In this document: in pieces, positions 33,352 to 41,187 of the stretch
Position numbering within the stretch: position 1 is the stretch's first letter
Layout: every line of letters starts with the position of its first letter
DNA from: an uncultured Burkholderiaceae bacterium
Lineage (GTDB): Bacteria; Pseudomonadota; Gammaproteobacteria; Burkholderiales; Burkholderiaceae
Direction of reading: 5' to 3'
Assembly: GCA_937871985.1 (NCBI GenBank)
Contig: CALMPB010000400.1
Span: forward strand, 161,442 to 225,441
DNA length: 64,000 nt
The notes under the pieces: generated by a model
Seen by the model: only the letters and a program-made list of their open reading frames with translations
The model's database searches: none
What the model was told of the DNA's origin: nothing
Program-made: the position numbers and the translations under genes

Positions 33352-33834
33352 ATGGATCTCACCGCCACCCAACTCGAAGGCTTGGATAAACTCTTTGGCG
33401 ACAAACGCATCACCGACGATGCGCAATACATGTTGCTGGCTGAGACGCTCGGCCTGGGCGATTGGTTTCGCCTGACGGGCGTCTCTCCTTACATTAAGGA
33501 GTGCTTGCGTCTGCATGACCTGGCCAGACCGTATCTGCGGATGGGTAAGCTGATCGGGAAAAACGAATGGCTGCGTTTCTGCCGTAACTACGGGCATAAG
33601 CAAACCCCCGACATTCGACCGAGCACTACCGAACTCGTGAAGCGCGTGGAAGCCCACGTGGCTAAGTACACGAAGGACTTCGGAAACGCGCCAGTCGAAC
33701 CGGTGCGGTTTATCGATGTCCACGGCAATACGGTACATCCTGAAAACGTCCCCCAAGATTCGTTCATGTACTTGGAGCTCGCCTCCACGCTGAACCTCTC
33801 TGAAATCCTGCATCGCCAGCAGACCAGCCAGTAA
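33352..33834 (+). CDS. hypothetical protein
   Basis: 160 residues; the ribosome binding site CAAATACAAGGAG lies inside the end of the previous gene. Helical first half, extended C-terminal part. It is the last gene before the hammerhead/large RNA region. No family recognised. Confidence 0.7.
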   Translation: MDLTATQLEGLDKLFGDKRITDDAQYMLLAETLGLGDWFRLTGVSPYIKECLRLHDLARPYLRMGKLIGKNEWLRFCRNYGHKQTPDIRPSTTELVKRVEAHVAKYTKDFGNAPVEPVRFIDVHGNTVHPENVPQDSFMYLELASTLNLSEILHRQQTSQ

Positions 33835-33848
33835 GTCGGTGTAAAAAT

Positions 33849-33896
33849 CTACCGCTGGGAATGATAATGTAGGAAGATTACCGTTCCCAGCGGTAG
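33849..33896 (+). other. 13-bp perfect hairpin upstream of the hammerhead
   Basis: CTACCGCTGGGAA at 33849-33861 pairs perfectly with TTCCCAGCGGTAG at 33884-33896 across a 22-base loop. It could protect the 3' end of the upstream mRNA left after ribozyme cleavage, or attenuate transcription. There is no U-run. Confidence 0.7.
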
Positions 33897-33903
33897 CGTC
33901 GTA

Positions 33904-33981
33904 CTGTCTGATGAGCATCCGACGATAAATGATGCGAAATTAACCGTATTCTTATGTACCAGAATGCGGTTCTAATCACAG
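33904..33981 (+). ncRNA. hammerhead ribozyme, type I
   Basis: All conserved hammerhead positions are present in order. Stem I 5' strand CTGT (33904-33907); core CTGATGA (33908-33914); stem II GCATC/GATGC (33915-33919 with 33931-33935) around an 11-base loop; core GAAA (33936-33939). Stem III starts with A-U and two U-A pairs, has a two-base bulge, and then an 11-bp helix 33942-33952 with 33961-33971. The cleavage triplet AUC ends at 33977. Stem I 3' strand ACAG (33978-33981) is complementary to the first strand. Predicted self-cleavage is after C33977, which would give the downstream RNA a 5'-hydroxyl end. Confidence 0.8.
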
Positions 33982-34264
33982 CGGGGGTGAGAACTCCCGA
34001 GCGGACGTAACTAACCGTGTAGCGTCTGTCTATCTGTGTAGGAGTCGGCCTAAGCCGCTGCGTGCGGCGCCCCTCACAAGCTCCTACGAACGGTACGGCT
34101 GGTAGCAATACCAGCAAGTTGTGCTCCGACTGGAAAGTCGAAGTGCGCAGCCTCTAGAGCACCACGGCGATGCCCGTGCGCGAAATGCCGGTTCGGCGCT
34201 CTAGGGGATGCGTTCTTGAAACGCTAGAGATTTCTCTGCGACCTGTCCTCCCACGAGAGAAAAA
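33982..34264 (+). ncRNA. large structured RNA downstream of the hammerhead (candidate)
   Basis: Gene-free and strongly structured. GTAGGAG near 34038 pairs with CTCCTAC near 34081, CTGGTA and TACCAG form a hairpin near 34105, and CGACT/AGTCG another near 34130. The 10-bp stem 34151-34160 with 34198-34207 encloses two further hairpins. The 3' part matches the RNA at 27.7-28.4 kb in motif order, with compensatory changes in the closing stem. The hammerhead at its 5' end and the terminator at 34265 define a probable transcript of about 320 bases. Confidence 0.6.
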
Positions 34265-34302
34265 CATAAGGGGGTGGCCTTCGGGGTCACTCCCTTATGC
34301 CC
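34265..34302 (+). terminator. hairpin terminator of the large RNA
   Basis: CATAAGGG at 34265-34272 pairs with CCCTTATG at 34292-34299, with a GTG/CAC extension inside. Short of a U-run, but placed exactly at the end of the structured region. Confidence 0.65.
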
Positions 34303-34328
34303 TAACTACACTTACAAGGTTTTTATCA

Positions 34329-34643
34329 ATGACTGAATTCAACAACGAAATCCTCGTCAAACTGAAAGTGCGGGCGCAGATCCGTGTCGTATCCCAGGTC
34401 GAGCGCCAACCACTCTCCAAATACGAGGAGTTCAGTTGCGAGCTCATCATCCGACGTGAATATCTGTACCGAAAAGACGTGATCCAGGATTTGGCACTGA
34501 CCGAGATCACGACCGCCTACAAAAACCACTTCATCAAGCGCTTGTATAACGAAGTCCCGCTCAAGCGCAAGGTGGGGGGCCAGAGATGGACTGTGGATAC
34601 GATCCGCGACCTCTCCTGGAAAGAAAAGGAAGAAAAGAAATGA
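34329..34643 (+). CDS. hypothetical small protein
   Basis: 104 residues from ATG 34329, after TTACAAGGTTTTTATCA; an upstream in-frame ATG at 34170 lies in the structured RNA. Basic, with a Lys/Glu-rich tail. The stop overlaps the next start (ATGA). No family recognised. Confidence 0.65.
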   Translation: MTEFNNEILVKLKVRAQIRVVSQVERQPLSKYEEFSCELIIRREYLYRKDVIQDLALTEITTAYKNHFIKRLYNEVPLKRKVGGQRWTVDTIRDLSWKEKEEKK

Positions 34644-35230
34644 ACCACAATCCGCTCGTTCCGCTCGAAGTACTCGACGCACTCGACCTCACCGCCCACG
34701 ATCTGGAACGCTCGCGCGAGCTGATGCGTGAATTCGGCAAGCACCCCAAGATCAATCTGCTGATCGGTATCGATCCGGGCAGCCCTCGCGGTGACGATAC
34801 CGTGTTCTGCCTGGCCGCCCATAACCCGGAAACGAAAGAGACGGCCGTGCTGGATGTGCAGCGTCTCAAGGCTCGTCCCCAGTCTGACGGCAAGGCAGAA
34901 TTCTGCATGCCGATCTCTGGCAAGCCCAGTGGCCGCATGTTCGAAGGCCAGCAGCTGCGCTACGTGCTGGAGCAGGGTCGCAAACGCCAGATCCGCGTGA
35001 GCTTCGCGTTCCCCGCCAACCTGCTGCAAAGCGTCTATCGCTTCGATACGCGCGCAGCGGCCAAGATCGCAGACCGTAAGGGCTGGGCCAGGGTTTACCT
35101 TTTCCTGGACTTTAACAACCGTCTGGTGGTCTCGAACGCCGACGGCATGTACCACGGCATCTTCCGAGGTGATTTCTCGCGCTGCACGCTCGTGCGAGAT
35201 GTCACTCACTCCCTCTTTTTCGCAGGCTAA
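34640..35230 (+). CDS. hypothetical protein
   Basis: 196 residues, coupled to the previous gene by ATGA. Contains NLLIGIDPGSPRGDDTVFCL at about residue 40, superficially like the first strand of RNase H-fold nucleases (G-I-D-x-G), but the later acidic residues of RuvC-type enzymes are not evident. Alternating strands and helices. Function unknown. Confidence 0.6.
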   Translation: MNHNPLVPLEVLDALDLTAHDLERSRELMREFGKHPKINLLIGIDPGSPRGDDTVFCLAAHNPETKETAVLDVQRLKARPQSDGKAEFCMPISGKPSGRMFEGQQLRYVLEQGRKRQIRVSFAFPANLLQSVYRFDTRAAAKIADRKGWARVYLFLDFNNRLVVSNADGMYHGIFRGDFSRCTLVRDVTHSLFFAG

Positions 35231-35240
35231 CAATACCAAC

Positions 35241-35591
35241 ATGCAAACACTCATCCAGCTTCTGCAAGCCCTGGAGCAATGCGACGAGCTCCTCGATTTC
35301 AAACACATGACTGGCAACGGCCAGCGTCGCTACTACCCGAGCGAAATCACCGAAGCGCATGGCGCAACTGATTACCTCGGCCACCTCATGGCCGACGTGG
35401 AAGGTGAAGTGCGTAAGCACCTCATCACCCGCTGCGAAGATACCGACACGCCTATCGTGAAGGTCATCAATGCCATGGCTATGAACCACGCGGGCTTTGC
35501 CTGCACGTTCAACAACAGCGCAATCGTCGCTGAACGGGTGCTCGAAATCTGGACGCAAAAGGGCATCCTCGTTTTTAATCTCCAGACCTAG
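35241..35591 (+). CDS. hypothetical protein
   Basis: 116 residues from ATG 35241 after TAACAATACCAAC. Helical, acidic, several cysteines and histidines without a clear metal motif. No family recognised. Confidence 0.6.
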   Translation: MQTLIQLLQALEQCDELLDFKHMTGNGQRRYYPSEITEAHGATDYLGHLMADVEGEVRKHLITRCEDTDTPIVKVINAMAMNHAGFACTFNNSAIVAERVLEIWTQKGILVFNLQT

Positions 35592-35633
35592 GGACATGGT
35601 GTGTAGGACCGATTAATCTTACAAGGATTTGCG

Positions 35634-36224
35634 ATGTCTACCGAACGCATCGACGCACTGCTGGGCTCCCGGATTACCGGGACTTTCTTTCTGGGCAACG
35701 AACTCAAAGAACTCACCAACGAGTCGGATCTTCCCGTGATTTTGCGCCAGGTCAATAAGATCTGCGAAGAATACTCGGAGCGGCACAAAAAGTTCTTCGG
35801 TCCGGAATTCCGGTTCGAGCGCATCGTCGATGACGCAGGTCCCAATACGGTGCGGCTCTACATCGAAATGCCTCGGGTACGCGATACGGCAGAGGTCATC
35901 GTCGGACACATCGATCTTGCCACCTACGAGGCCGATAACCAGATTTTCGTGACACCCAGTACTGGCGGTACTCCTCGCTACCGTAAAGGCTTCTACGAGG
36001 CTATAACGCTAGAAGGATTGATTGGTCTGCTGCGTCCCAGCACGATCAAGCTCGATGACGTGCAAATCGAAGCGCTTGCGAACTATTTGGAGGGCTATGA
36101 GAAGCTCGCCAAGAAGTACCGCGATAGCCTGCTCTTTGATTTGGACATCACCGAGACGCAACTCTCGATCACCGCACGACGCAATTACTTCGTGTTTTGC
36201 GAGTACGCAATGAAGCTGCAGTAA
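35634..36224 (+). CDS. hypothetical protein
   Basis: 196 residues after a CTTACAAGGA leader. Alpha/beta, acidic, with no membrane segment. Last part is helical then beta (RDSLLFDLDITETQLSITAR). Terminator follows. No family recognised. Confidence 0.7.
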   Translation: MSTERIDALLGSRITGTFFLGNELKELTNESDLPVILRQVNKICEEYSERHKKFFGPEFRFERIVDDAGPNTVRLYIEMPRVRDTAEVIVGHIDLATYEADNQIFVTPSTGGTPRYRKGFYEAITLEGLIGLLRPSTIKLDDVQIEALANYLEGYEKLAKKYRDSLLFDLDITETQLSITARRNYFVFCEYAMKLQ

Positions 36225-36234
36225 AAACCCCATC

Positions 36235-36270
36235 GGCATACGGGCAGGGTCATCCTGCTTTTATGCCCTT
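36235..36270 (+). terminator. terminator (GGCATA/TATGCC type)
   Basis: GGCATA at 36235-36240 and TTATGCC at 36261-36267 flank GCAGG/CCTGC. Short inner stem, so moderate strength. Confidence 0.65.
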
Positions 36271-36295
36271 TCCCAATACTAACAAGGATAGGCAA

Positions 36296-36715
36296 ATGGC
36301 TTACGAACACCTCAACGATTTCATCGATGCGTTCGCTCCGCTCAAAGACGAGCTTCAGCGCATGCACAACACCGCCCTCATCGTGATGCCCAAGCGCTAC
36401 GGGCCTGATCGCTTCTTCGCATTCCTGGCGATGGGCGAGCCGATGGAAACGCAAGCCGTCGCGTTCAACTTCGCCGAAGATACGGGCTACGAACAGTTCA
36501 TGAAGGACTGCGACTGGTTCCCGTTCGGCATGGGCGTGACGATCGATGAAGCCCTCGCCATGCTCGATGCGCGCTGCGCCAAAGTCCCGCGTGACTTCGA
36601 AGGGTTCCAGGCCTGGTGGCGTAAGTGTGATCCCATCTGGCACTTCTTCAAGAACCCGCAGTACCGCAGTGCTGAAGTCCAGCGCCTGCGCAGTCACGTG
36701 CTCGAACCGCGTTAA
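36296..36715 (+). CDS. hypothetical protein
   Basis: 139 residues from ATG 36296 after ACAAGGATAGGCAA. Helical, rich in Phe and Met, with WWRKCDPIWHFF near residue 103. No family recognised. Last plus-strand gene of the accessory region. Confidence 0.7.
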   Translation: MAYEHLNDFIDAFAPLKDELQRMHNTALIVMPKRYGPDRFFAFLAMGEPMETQAVAFNFAEDTGYEQFMKDCDWFPFGMGVTIDEALAMLDARCAKVPRDFEGFQAWWRKCDPIWHFFKNPQYRSAEVQRLRSHVLEPR

Positions 36716-36718
36716 CGC

Positions 36719-36776
36719 GGCATAAGCCCCTAGGCCAGTGGCCTAGGGGCGTTCTATGCCTTACTTTCTTTTTTGG
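36719..36776. terminator. bidirectional terminator (GGCATA/TATGCC type)
   Basis: GGCATA at 36719-36724 and TATGCC at 36755-36760 flank GCCCCTAGGCC paired with GGCCTAGGGGC. TTTCTTTTTTGG follows. It separates convergent genes and marks the switch to the minus-strand block. Confidence 0.9.
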
Positions 36777-36778
36777 CC

Positions 36779-37525
36779 TTACCAGCCCGTATAACCAGGC
36801 GCAGGGGCCTCGGCAAAGCCGAGCAGGTCAGCGCTTGCCTTTTTCACCGAGTCGTAGTGGGATTTGTCGATGGCTTCGACGCGAAATTCCTTATCGTCCT
36901 TCCACGACCGCACGTGATTCTCCGTGGGACCCGAGATCACCCAGTAGCCAGGCGTGAGGGTGTGGCGTTGGCTAAACGGCAAGCCCGTAGGCTTTTTGAT
37001 CTCCGCGAAGATCGTCATCTCCGATTCCGGTAACTTCCCAGCCCGCGAGCTGTAGCTGATCGTGCGCAGGAAGAATTTCCCCGCGATCTCGGCTTTGTAC
37101 TCACGGTGCTGCTCGTTAAACGGCACGAGCCAGACTTCACCCGTCGCCGACGCATCGTAGACGAGTTTATTGTTGGGCTTGAGCGCTGCGGTGAGCGGAA
37201 AGTCGTAGATGTAGAATCCACCCCGATAGCCTTCTTCAGCTTTCGAGCCGTTAGGCAGCAGGTTGTGGAAATCCATCATGGACTTCGAATACCCCATGAT
37301 GCAGCCGAGCAACGTGGGCGCACACGTAATCCGAGGCACCGTCCGGTCTTCAGAAGTCGCTTGGCGACGGCCAATGAGCGGAATGAATTTCGGAATGCGG
37401 GGGTTGATCGAGATGTGGTACACCGCTTCCTGACCGAAATCATCGGGCGTGATGATCTCTACATTACGAACCACCTTTTCAGCCTGGATTTCCAACCAGG
37501 CTTCCAGATCTGCTTTGGCGTTCAT
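36779..37525 (-). CDS. hypothetical protein (virion or replication block)
   Basis: 248 residues, minus strand, starting four bases after the stop of the upstream gene at 37530, so co-transcribed with it. Alpha/beta, basic, with PGYWVISGPTENHVRSW near the C-terminus. No family recognised. Association with an internal-head-type protein suggests a virion role, by context only. Confidence 0.65.
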   Translation of the reverse strand: MNAKADLEAWLEIQAEKVVRNVEIITPDDFGQEAVYHISINPRIPKFIPLIGRRQATSEDRTVPRITCAPTLLGCIMGYSKSMMDFHNLLPNGSKAEEGYRGGFYIYDFPLTAALKPNNKLVYDASATGEVWLVPFNEQHREYKAEIAGKFFLRTISYSSRAGKLPESEMTIFAEIKKPTGLPFSQRHTLTPGYWVISGPTENHVRSWKDDKEFRVEAIDKSHYDSVKKASADLLGFAEAPAPGYTGW

Positions 37526-37529
37526 GGCT

Positions 37530-38846
37530 TTATTTCGCGTTGTAGATCATGCGCAGGCCCAGGTAATTGGCGTAGCGGCAGGTCTTGATGGAACGGGCGA
37601 CTTCCTTGGTGGCCGGACGCGCGAAGTTTTGCAGGGTCGTTTTGGCCATGCGCTTGGTTTGATTGAGGACCTGTTCGGTGAGCTTGCGCACGCCACGGTC
37701 TTCGATCTGGGCAAGCGTCGCATCCGCTGCCACCAGCGCTTCGGCCAAAGCCTTCTGGGCTTGCTCGTACTGGGGCTTGAGCTTGATGAATCCACGCACG
37801 TGATCCAGATACTCGCGGGCACCCTTGAAGATCTCGCCGATCTGGGCGTTGGTGAATTCGATCGCGCTGGCAGCGAAGTTATCGCCGTAGTTGTACGTGC
37901 CTGCTTTCCAGGCGTGACCGAAGCGCGTCTTTTGCACGATCTCCATAGGCGTGGCGCGCGTAGCCAGTTCCTTGAACTCCGTGCCGTCGATTTCAACTGC
38001 GGCAGGCGTACGACCCGTCTCGCGTTCCAGACCGACCGCACCAAAGAGCGGATGATCGCCCAGGTACTTGGCTTCGAACTGCATCGGTACGAACGTGAGA
38101 CTACCGACCTTCTTGGCAAAGGCTGCTGCGTCGGCCGCCGTGCCGAACTTGGCCGACTTCACCACTTGCGCGAGTTGCTTCATGGCGTCGATGACTTTGC
38201 TCGGATAGGTCATGAGCAAATACTTCGAGACGTCCGAGTCGAACGACATGTCGTCCAGGACGTTGATCGACTCACCCGCACCCGTGGAGAAATGCTGCCA
38301 CAGACCCACGAGGCTGCCGCGCTGCTTGGGTTGGGACCAGTCGTGGCGCTTTTCGTTGTATTCCTTTTCGGCTGCCGTCACACGAGCTTCGTACTTGCCG
38401 AGCTGGTAGTTGGTCGTCGTAAAGAGGTTCGCCACCACGTCGGCCTGGTTCTTCCAGTTCAGCACCCAGGCCTGGGCGTGACGGTTCATGTAGTCGGACT
38501 TCAGGAATTCGAGGGCGAGTTGCAACTGCTGGCGGGGATCGGCATGCGATTCGAGCGAGACGGGCGATTCGCCTTCCACCAGGTTCGCTTCGGCTTCGAC
38601 CAGACGGCGAGCCGTTTCAGCCAGTTCGGGCGTGGGTTCTTTGCCGGAATCGAGCGTGGCTTCGATCTGCTCACGATACGAATCCATCACGCTACGGGCT
38701 TCCTCCAGGCGCTCATCGGCGCGCTGAACGGTCTGCAGCTCGTTTTCCACCATCAACGCATCGGCTTCGAGGTTATCGCCAACGTCAAGCTCTTCGTGGG
38801 AGCGCTGGGCCATGCTTTCCAGAGAGACGCGCAAAAGAGAGGTCAT
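37530..38846 (-). CDS. putative internal head protein
   Basis: 438 residues from the minus-strand ATG at 38846, preceded by CAAGGTGTATAAAA. Helical throughout with charged heptads. It begins MTSLLRVSLESMAQRSHEEL, and SLE at 8-10 fits the S/A/G-x-E processing motif used by prohead proteases of phiKZ-like jumbo phages. The acidic stretch that follows looks like a propeptide or linker. The N-terminal layout and helical body resemble internal (ejected or inner-body) head proteins of jumbo phages, in my judgement. Not proven by alignment. Confidence 0.5.
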   Translation of the reverse strand: MTSLLRVSLESMAQRSHEELDVGDNLEADALMVENELQTVQRADERLEEARSVMDSYREQIEATLDSGKEPTPELAETARRLVEAEANLVEGESPVSLESHADPRQQLQLALEFLKSDYMNRHAQAWVLNWKNQADVVANLFTTTNYQLGKYEARVTAAEKEYNEKRHDWSQPKQRGSLVGLWQHFSTGAGESINVLDDMSFDSDVSKYLLMTYPSKVIDAMKQLAQVVKSAKFGTAADAAAFAKKVGSLTFVPMQFEAKYLGDHPLFGAVGLERETGRTPAAVEIDGTEFKELATRATPMEIVQKTRFGHAWKAGTYNYGDNFAASAIEFTNAQIGEIFKGAREYLDHVRGFIKLKPQYEQAQKALAEALVAADATLAQIEDRGVRKLTEQVLNQTKRMAKTTLQNFARPATKEVARSIKTCRYANYLGLRMIYNAK

Positions 38847-38864
38847 TTTTATACACCTTGAGGC

Positions 38865-38924
38865 AAAAATAAAGAATAGGGAGAAGCAACCATGAGACAC
38901 ATTATTCCCATGGTTGCTTCTCCC
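38865..38924 (-). terminator. minus-strand terminator with 16-bp perfect stem
   Basis: GGGAGAAGCAACCATG at 38879-38894 pairs perfectly with CATGGTTGCTTCTCCC at 38909-38924. On the minus strand it is followed by TATTCTTTATTTTT. It ends the helicase transcript. Confidence 0.9.
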
Positions 38925-38935
38925 TTCGCTTGGCG

Positions 38936-40474
38936 TTAGAACCCCAAGCCGTCATCCCAGATCGGCACTTCGTTACCCGAACCCACGACGCCACCACCCA
39001 CCTTGCGGCGGAACTGCGCAGCGCCCTTCACGTCAGCACGCAAGCCACCAATAGCTTCGAACTTATAGACGCAGAACTTCTCAGAGTCTTCGATCACGGT
39101 GGGCAGGCGATGCTTGCCGCGATGGTAGGTCATGTACGCCTCGCCATTGAGCTTTTCGATGTGGATGTAGAGTTCCGCATCCACGACGTTGTCAATGGTC
39201 GTGCAGCCGTCCCAGTAGCCGAGGTTGGCGATCTTCTTCAGGAACTCACGCGGAGCTTCACGCGCCATCTTCTTCGCATCAGGCGAGAGCTGGTGAGGCG
39301 TGATAAAGCAAATGCCACGTGGGTTGCAGAATGCCCGCACCCGGCGGAACATGTCACGCACATCGGTACCGGTCGCACCTTGCTTACATCCCGTGGTCGG
39401 CATCTCCAGCAAGTAGTCGCACATCAGGAGTTTGACTTCGTAGCCTTCGGCTTCGTACTGGAGGATCTTCTCCAGCATCTTCGTGTAGGTCCACTGGGTC
39501 GGATCCACACGCAGCATGCGCACCGTAAAGCCCGTAGCCTGCATACGCGAGACGACGTAGTCCGTGAGGACTTCCTTATCGACCGCGTTGATGTCAGCCT
39601 TCTGACCCGTTTCCTCTTCGTAGAGACGTGCGTACAGCGCTTGCAGGTTCAGTTCGACGCTATCTTCAAACGAGATGCGAACCAGCAGCGGCTTTTTGGT
39701 CGGGTCTTTGAGAACCGGCGTGTTAAAGCGCGAGATATCGCAGAACATGTCCAGCGAGACTTTGGTCTTGCCGTTGTGTTGCAAGGCACCGATCACCATG
39801 GAGTCACCAGGACGCAGGCCGCCCTGGTACATGTTGTTGATGCCTTGCCAACCAAACTGGAGCACGCTCTCGCCCGAAGCCATGTCTTTCACGTTCTGAA
39901 AGACTTTCTCCACGGTTTCGCGACGCTCGAAGATAACTTCTTCGGCAATCGCAGGATCGTCGTCCGAGGCATCGACCTGGTAGGGTTCGAGTTCAGCACA
40001 GACCGAAGCGACAAACGCCGCGTAGTCAGTGATCTCTTCGCGCTTGTAACGGATCTTGGCAGCCGCTCGTGACATGATCTCTTCGATCTGCTTTTCGCGA
40101 AAGTGATTGCCCAGCGTTCGGCGCAGGTTCACCACCATGCGCTTTAGCTGCATTTCGTTCAGGTCGGTTTCAATTCCTTCACGGAAAGCCTCGTAGATGG
40201 AGCTTTCCATATCGGCCACCACACGAACCCGCTGCAGCAGTTCGGTAGGGCTATATTCGTGGGTAGGTGGGTCATCGCACATCGCGAGAGCCATCCGTTT
40301 CATTCCGTCGAGGACAGACCATTCGGTATCTACGCTACCAATATGAGCCTCGGGCAGCTTCACGCTTGTGGCAATATTGCGCACCAATCCAGAGGACTTT
40401 TCTTTAGCCCCTGGGATCTGACTCTCGCGATACAGCAGCGTGATGCCGTTGACAAGCAGAAGTTTGTTATTCAT
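38936..40474 (-). CDS. DnaB-like SF4 replicative helicase
   Basis: 512 residues, minus strand. The N-terminal 190 residues are helical. The RecA-type core follows: GGLRPGDSMVIGALQHNGKT, with a Walker A variant at 229-237, then RISFEDS, a Walker B-like strand (KLLMCDYLLEM) and FITPHQLSPDAKK. This order (PGD before Walker A, hydrophobic-D, then T-x-H/Q-L) is typical of DnaB/gp4-type helicases. It should unwind DNA at the phage replication fork as a hexamer. Walker A lacks the usual second Gly-rich spacing but keeps GKT. Confidence 0.75.
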   Translation of the reverse strand: MNNKLLLVNGITLLYRESQIPGAKEKSSGLVRNIATSVKLPEAHIGSVDTEWSVLDGMKRMALAMCDDPPTHEYSPTELLQRVRVVADMESSIYEAFREGIETDLNEMQLKRMVVNLRRTLGNHFREKQIEEIMSRAAAKIRYKREEITDYAAFVASVCAELEPYQVDASDDDPAIAEEVIFERRETVEKVFQNVKDMASGESVLQFGWQGINNMYQGGLRPGDSMVIGALQHNGKTKVSLDMFCDISRFNTPVLKDPTKKPLLVRISFEDSVELNLQALYARLYEEETGQKADINAVDKEVLTDYVVSRMQATGFTVRMLRVDPTQWTYTKMLEKILQYEAEGYEVKLLMCDYLLEMPTTGCKQGATGTDVRDMFRRVRAFCNPRGICFITPHQLSPDAKKMAREAPREFLKKIANLGYWDGCTTIDNVVDAELYIHIEKLNGEAYMTYHRGKHRLPTVIEDSEKFCVYKFEAIGGLRADVKGAAQFRRKVGGGVVGSGNEVPIWDDGLGF

Positions 40475-40589
40475 TTCTATGTAGAATTCGTTTACTGACG
40501 TGGCCTACAGCAGGTCACCATGTCTGGTAGTGGTCATAGGAAACAGCCACTATCGTGAATTTATATTTCCGACTATAGGAGCACGGTCC

Positions 40590-41141
40590 GTGTCCAAGAG
40601 AAAAGAGTTCGTTTTGATCCCGTTCTGGATTGCTAACGCGATCAAGCGCAATGGCATGAACCTGGCTGACGTGTTGGACTTCAACAAGGTGAGCCAGATC
40701 GCAGCGATGAGTGATCTCGCCCAATTCGTCACCTTGCAGCAATACTTCCCGTATTGTGTAGGTGTTTCTCAACACAACGAACTGGTCAGCCGCTGGCTGG
40801 GTTCTGTGAACGAGCAATCGCTCAAGCTCCAGGACATCCTCGCCGTCGAGCAAGACCCGTCGTATCGAGCAGACGTGCAAGCGCGTCTTTTTGATCCCCT
40901 TAGCAAACAGGAGGAGTACGAACGAGCATTTAATATCTATGACTTGTCACCTGAGGTCGGCGGCATCGTCATCTATCCAGGGCACTTCACCGCAGATGTC
41001 GTAACCAACTATCATTATGAGTTGATTACGGCGATCCTGAAGCACCTGCGGGCCTCAGGCCTGTCGCATAGCGAATCCTCCGCAACTCCTTTCTTCCAGA
41101 AATACCTCGAACTCCTCACCCAACGACGGGTTATTGTTTGA
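40590..41141 (+). CDS. hypothetical protein upstream of the capsid gene
   Basis: A GTG at 40590 after TATAGGAGCACGGTCC is preferred to the GTG at 40500, giving 183 residues. Helical, no membrane segment. It lies 46 bases before the major capsid gene and divergently from the helicase, so a capsid-assembly role is possible. No family recognised. Confidence 0.6.
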   Translation: MSKRKEFVLIPFWIANAIKRNGMNLADVLDFNKVSQIAAMSDLAQFVTLQQYFPYCVGVSQHNELVSRWLGSVNEQSLKLQDILAVEQDPSYRADVQARLFDPLSKQEEYERAFNIYDLSPEVGGIVIYPGHFTADVVTNYHYELITAILKHLRASGLSHSESSATPFFQKYLELLTQRRVIV

Positions 41142-41187
41142 GGGTACAAAGCCCCAAGCTCACTTCTCAACAAGGATGGTAAACTCC

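Noticed and set aside
34140..34215. tRNA or tmRNA gene
   Set aside because: A GGTTCGG loop invites the idea, but no acceptor stem, anticodon arm or CCA-compatible end can be formed; the stem belongs to the larger RNA.
34640..35230. RuvC-like nuclease from the G-I-D-P-G-S start
   Set aside because: Only the first motif is similar; the Glu and C-terminal Asp motifs are missing, unlike the true RuvC-like gene at 55358.
37449..38861. Plus-strand gene opposite the internal head protein
   Set aside because: Shadow frame; the minus strand has the ribosome binding site and amino-acid composition of a real protein.
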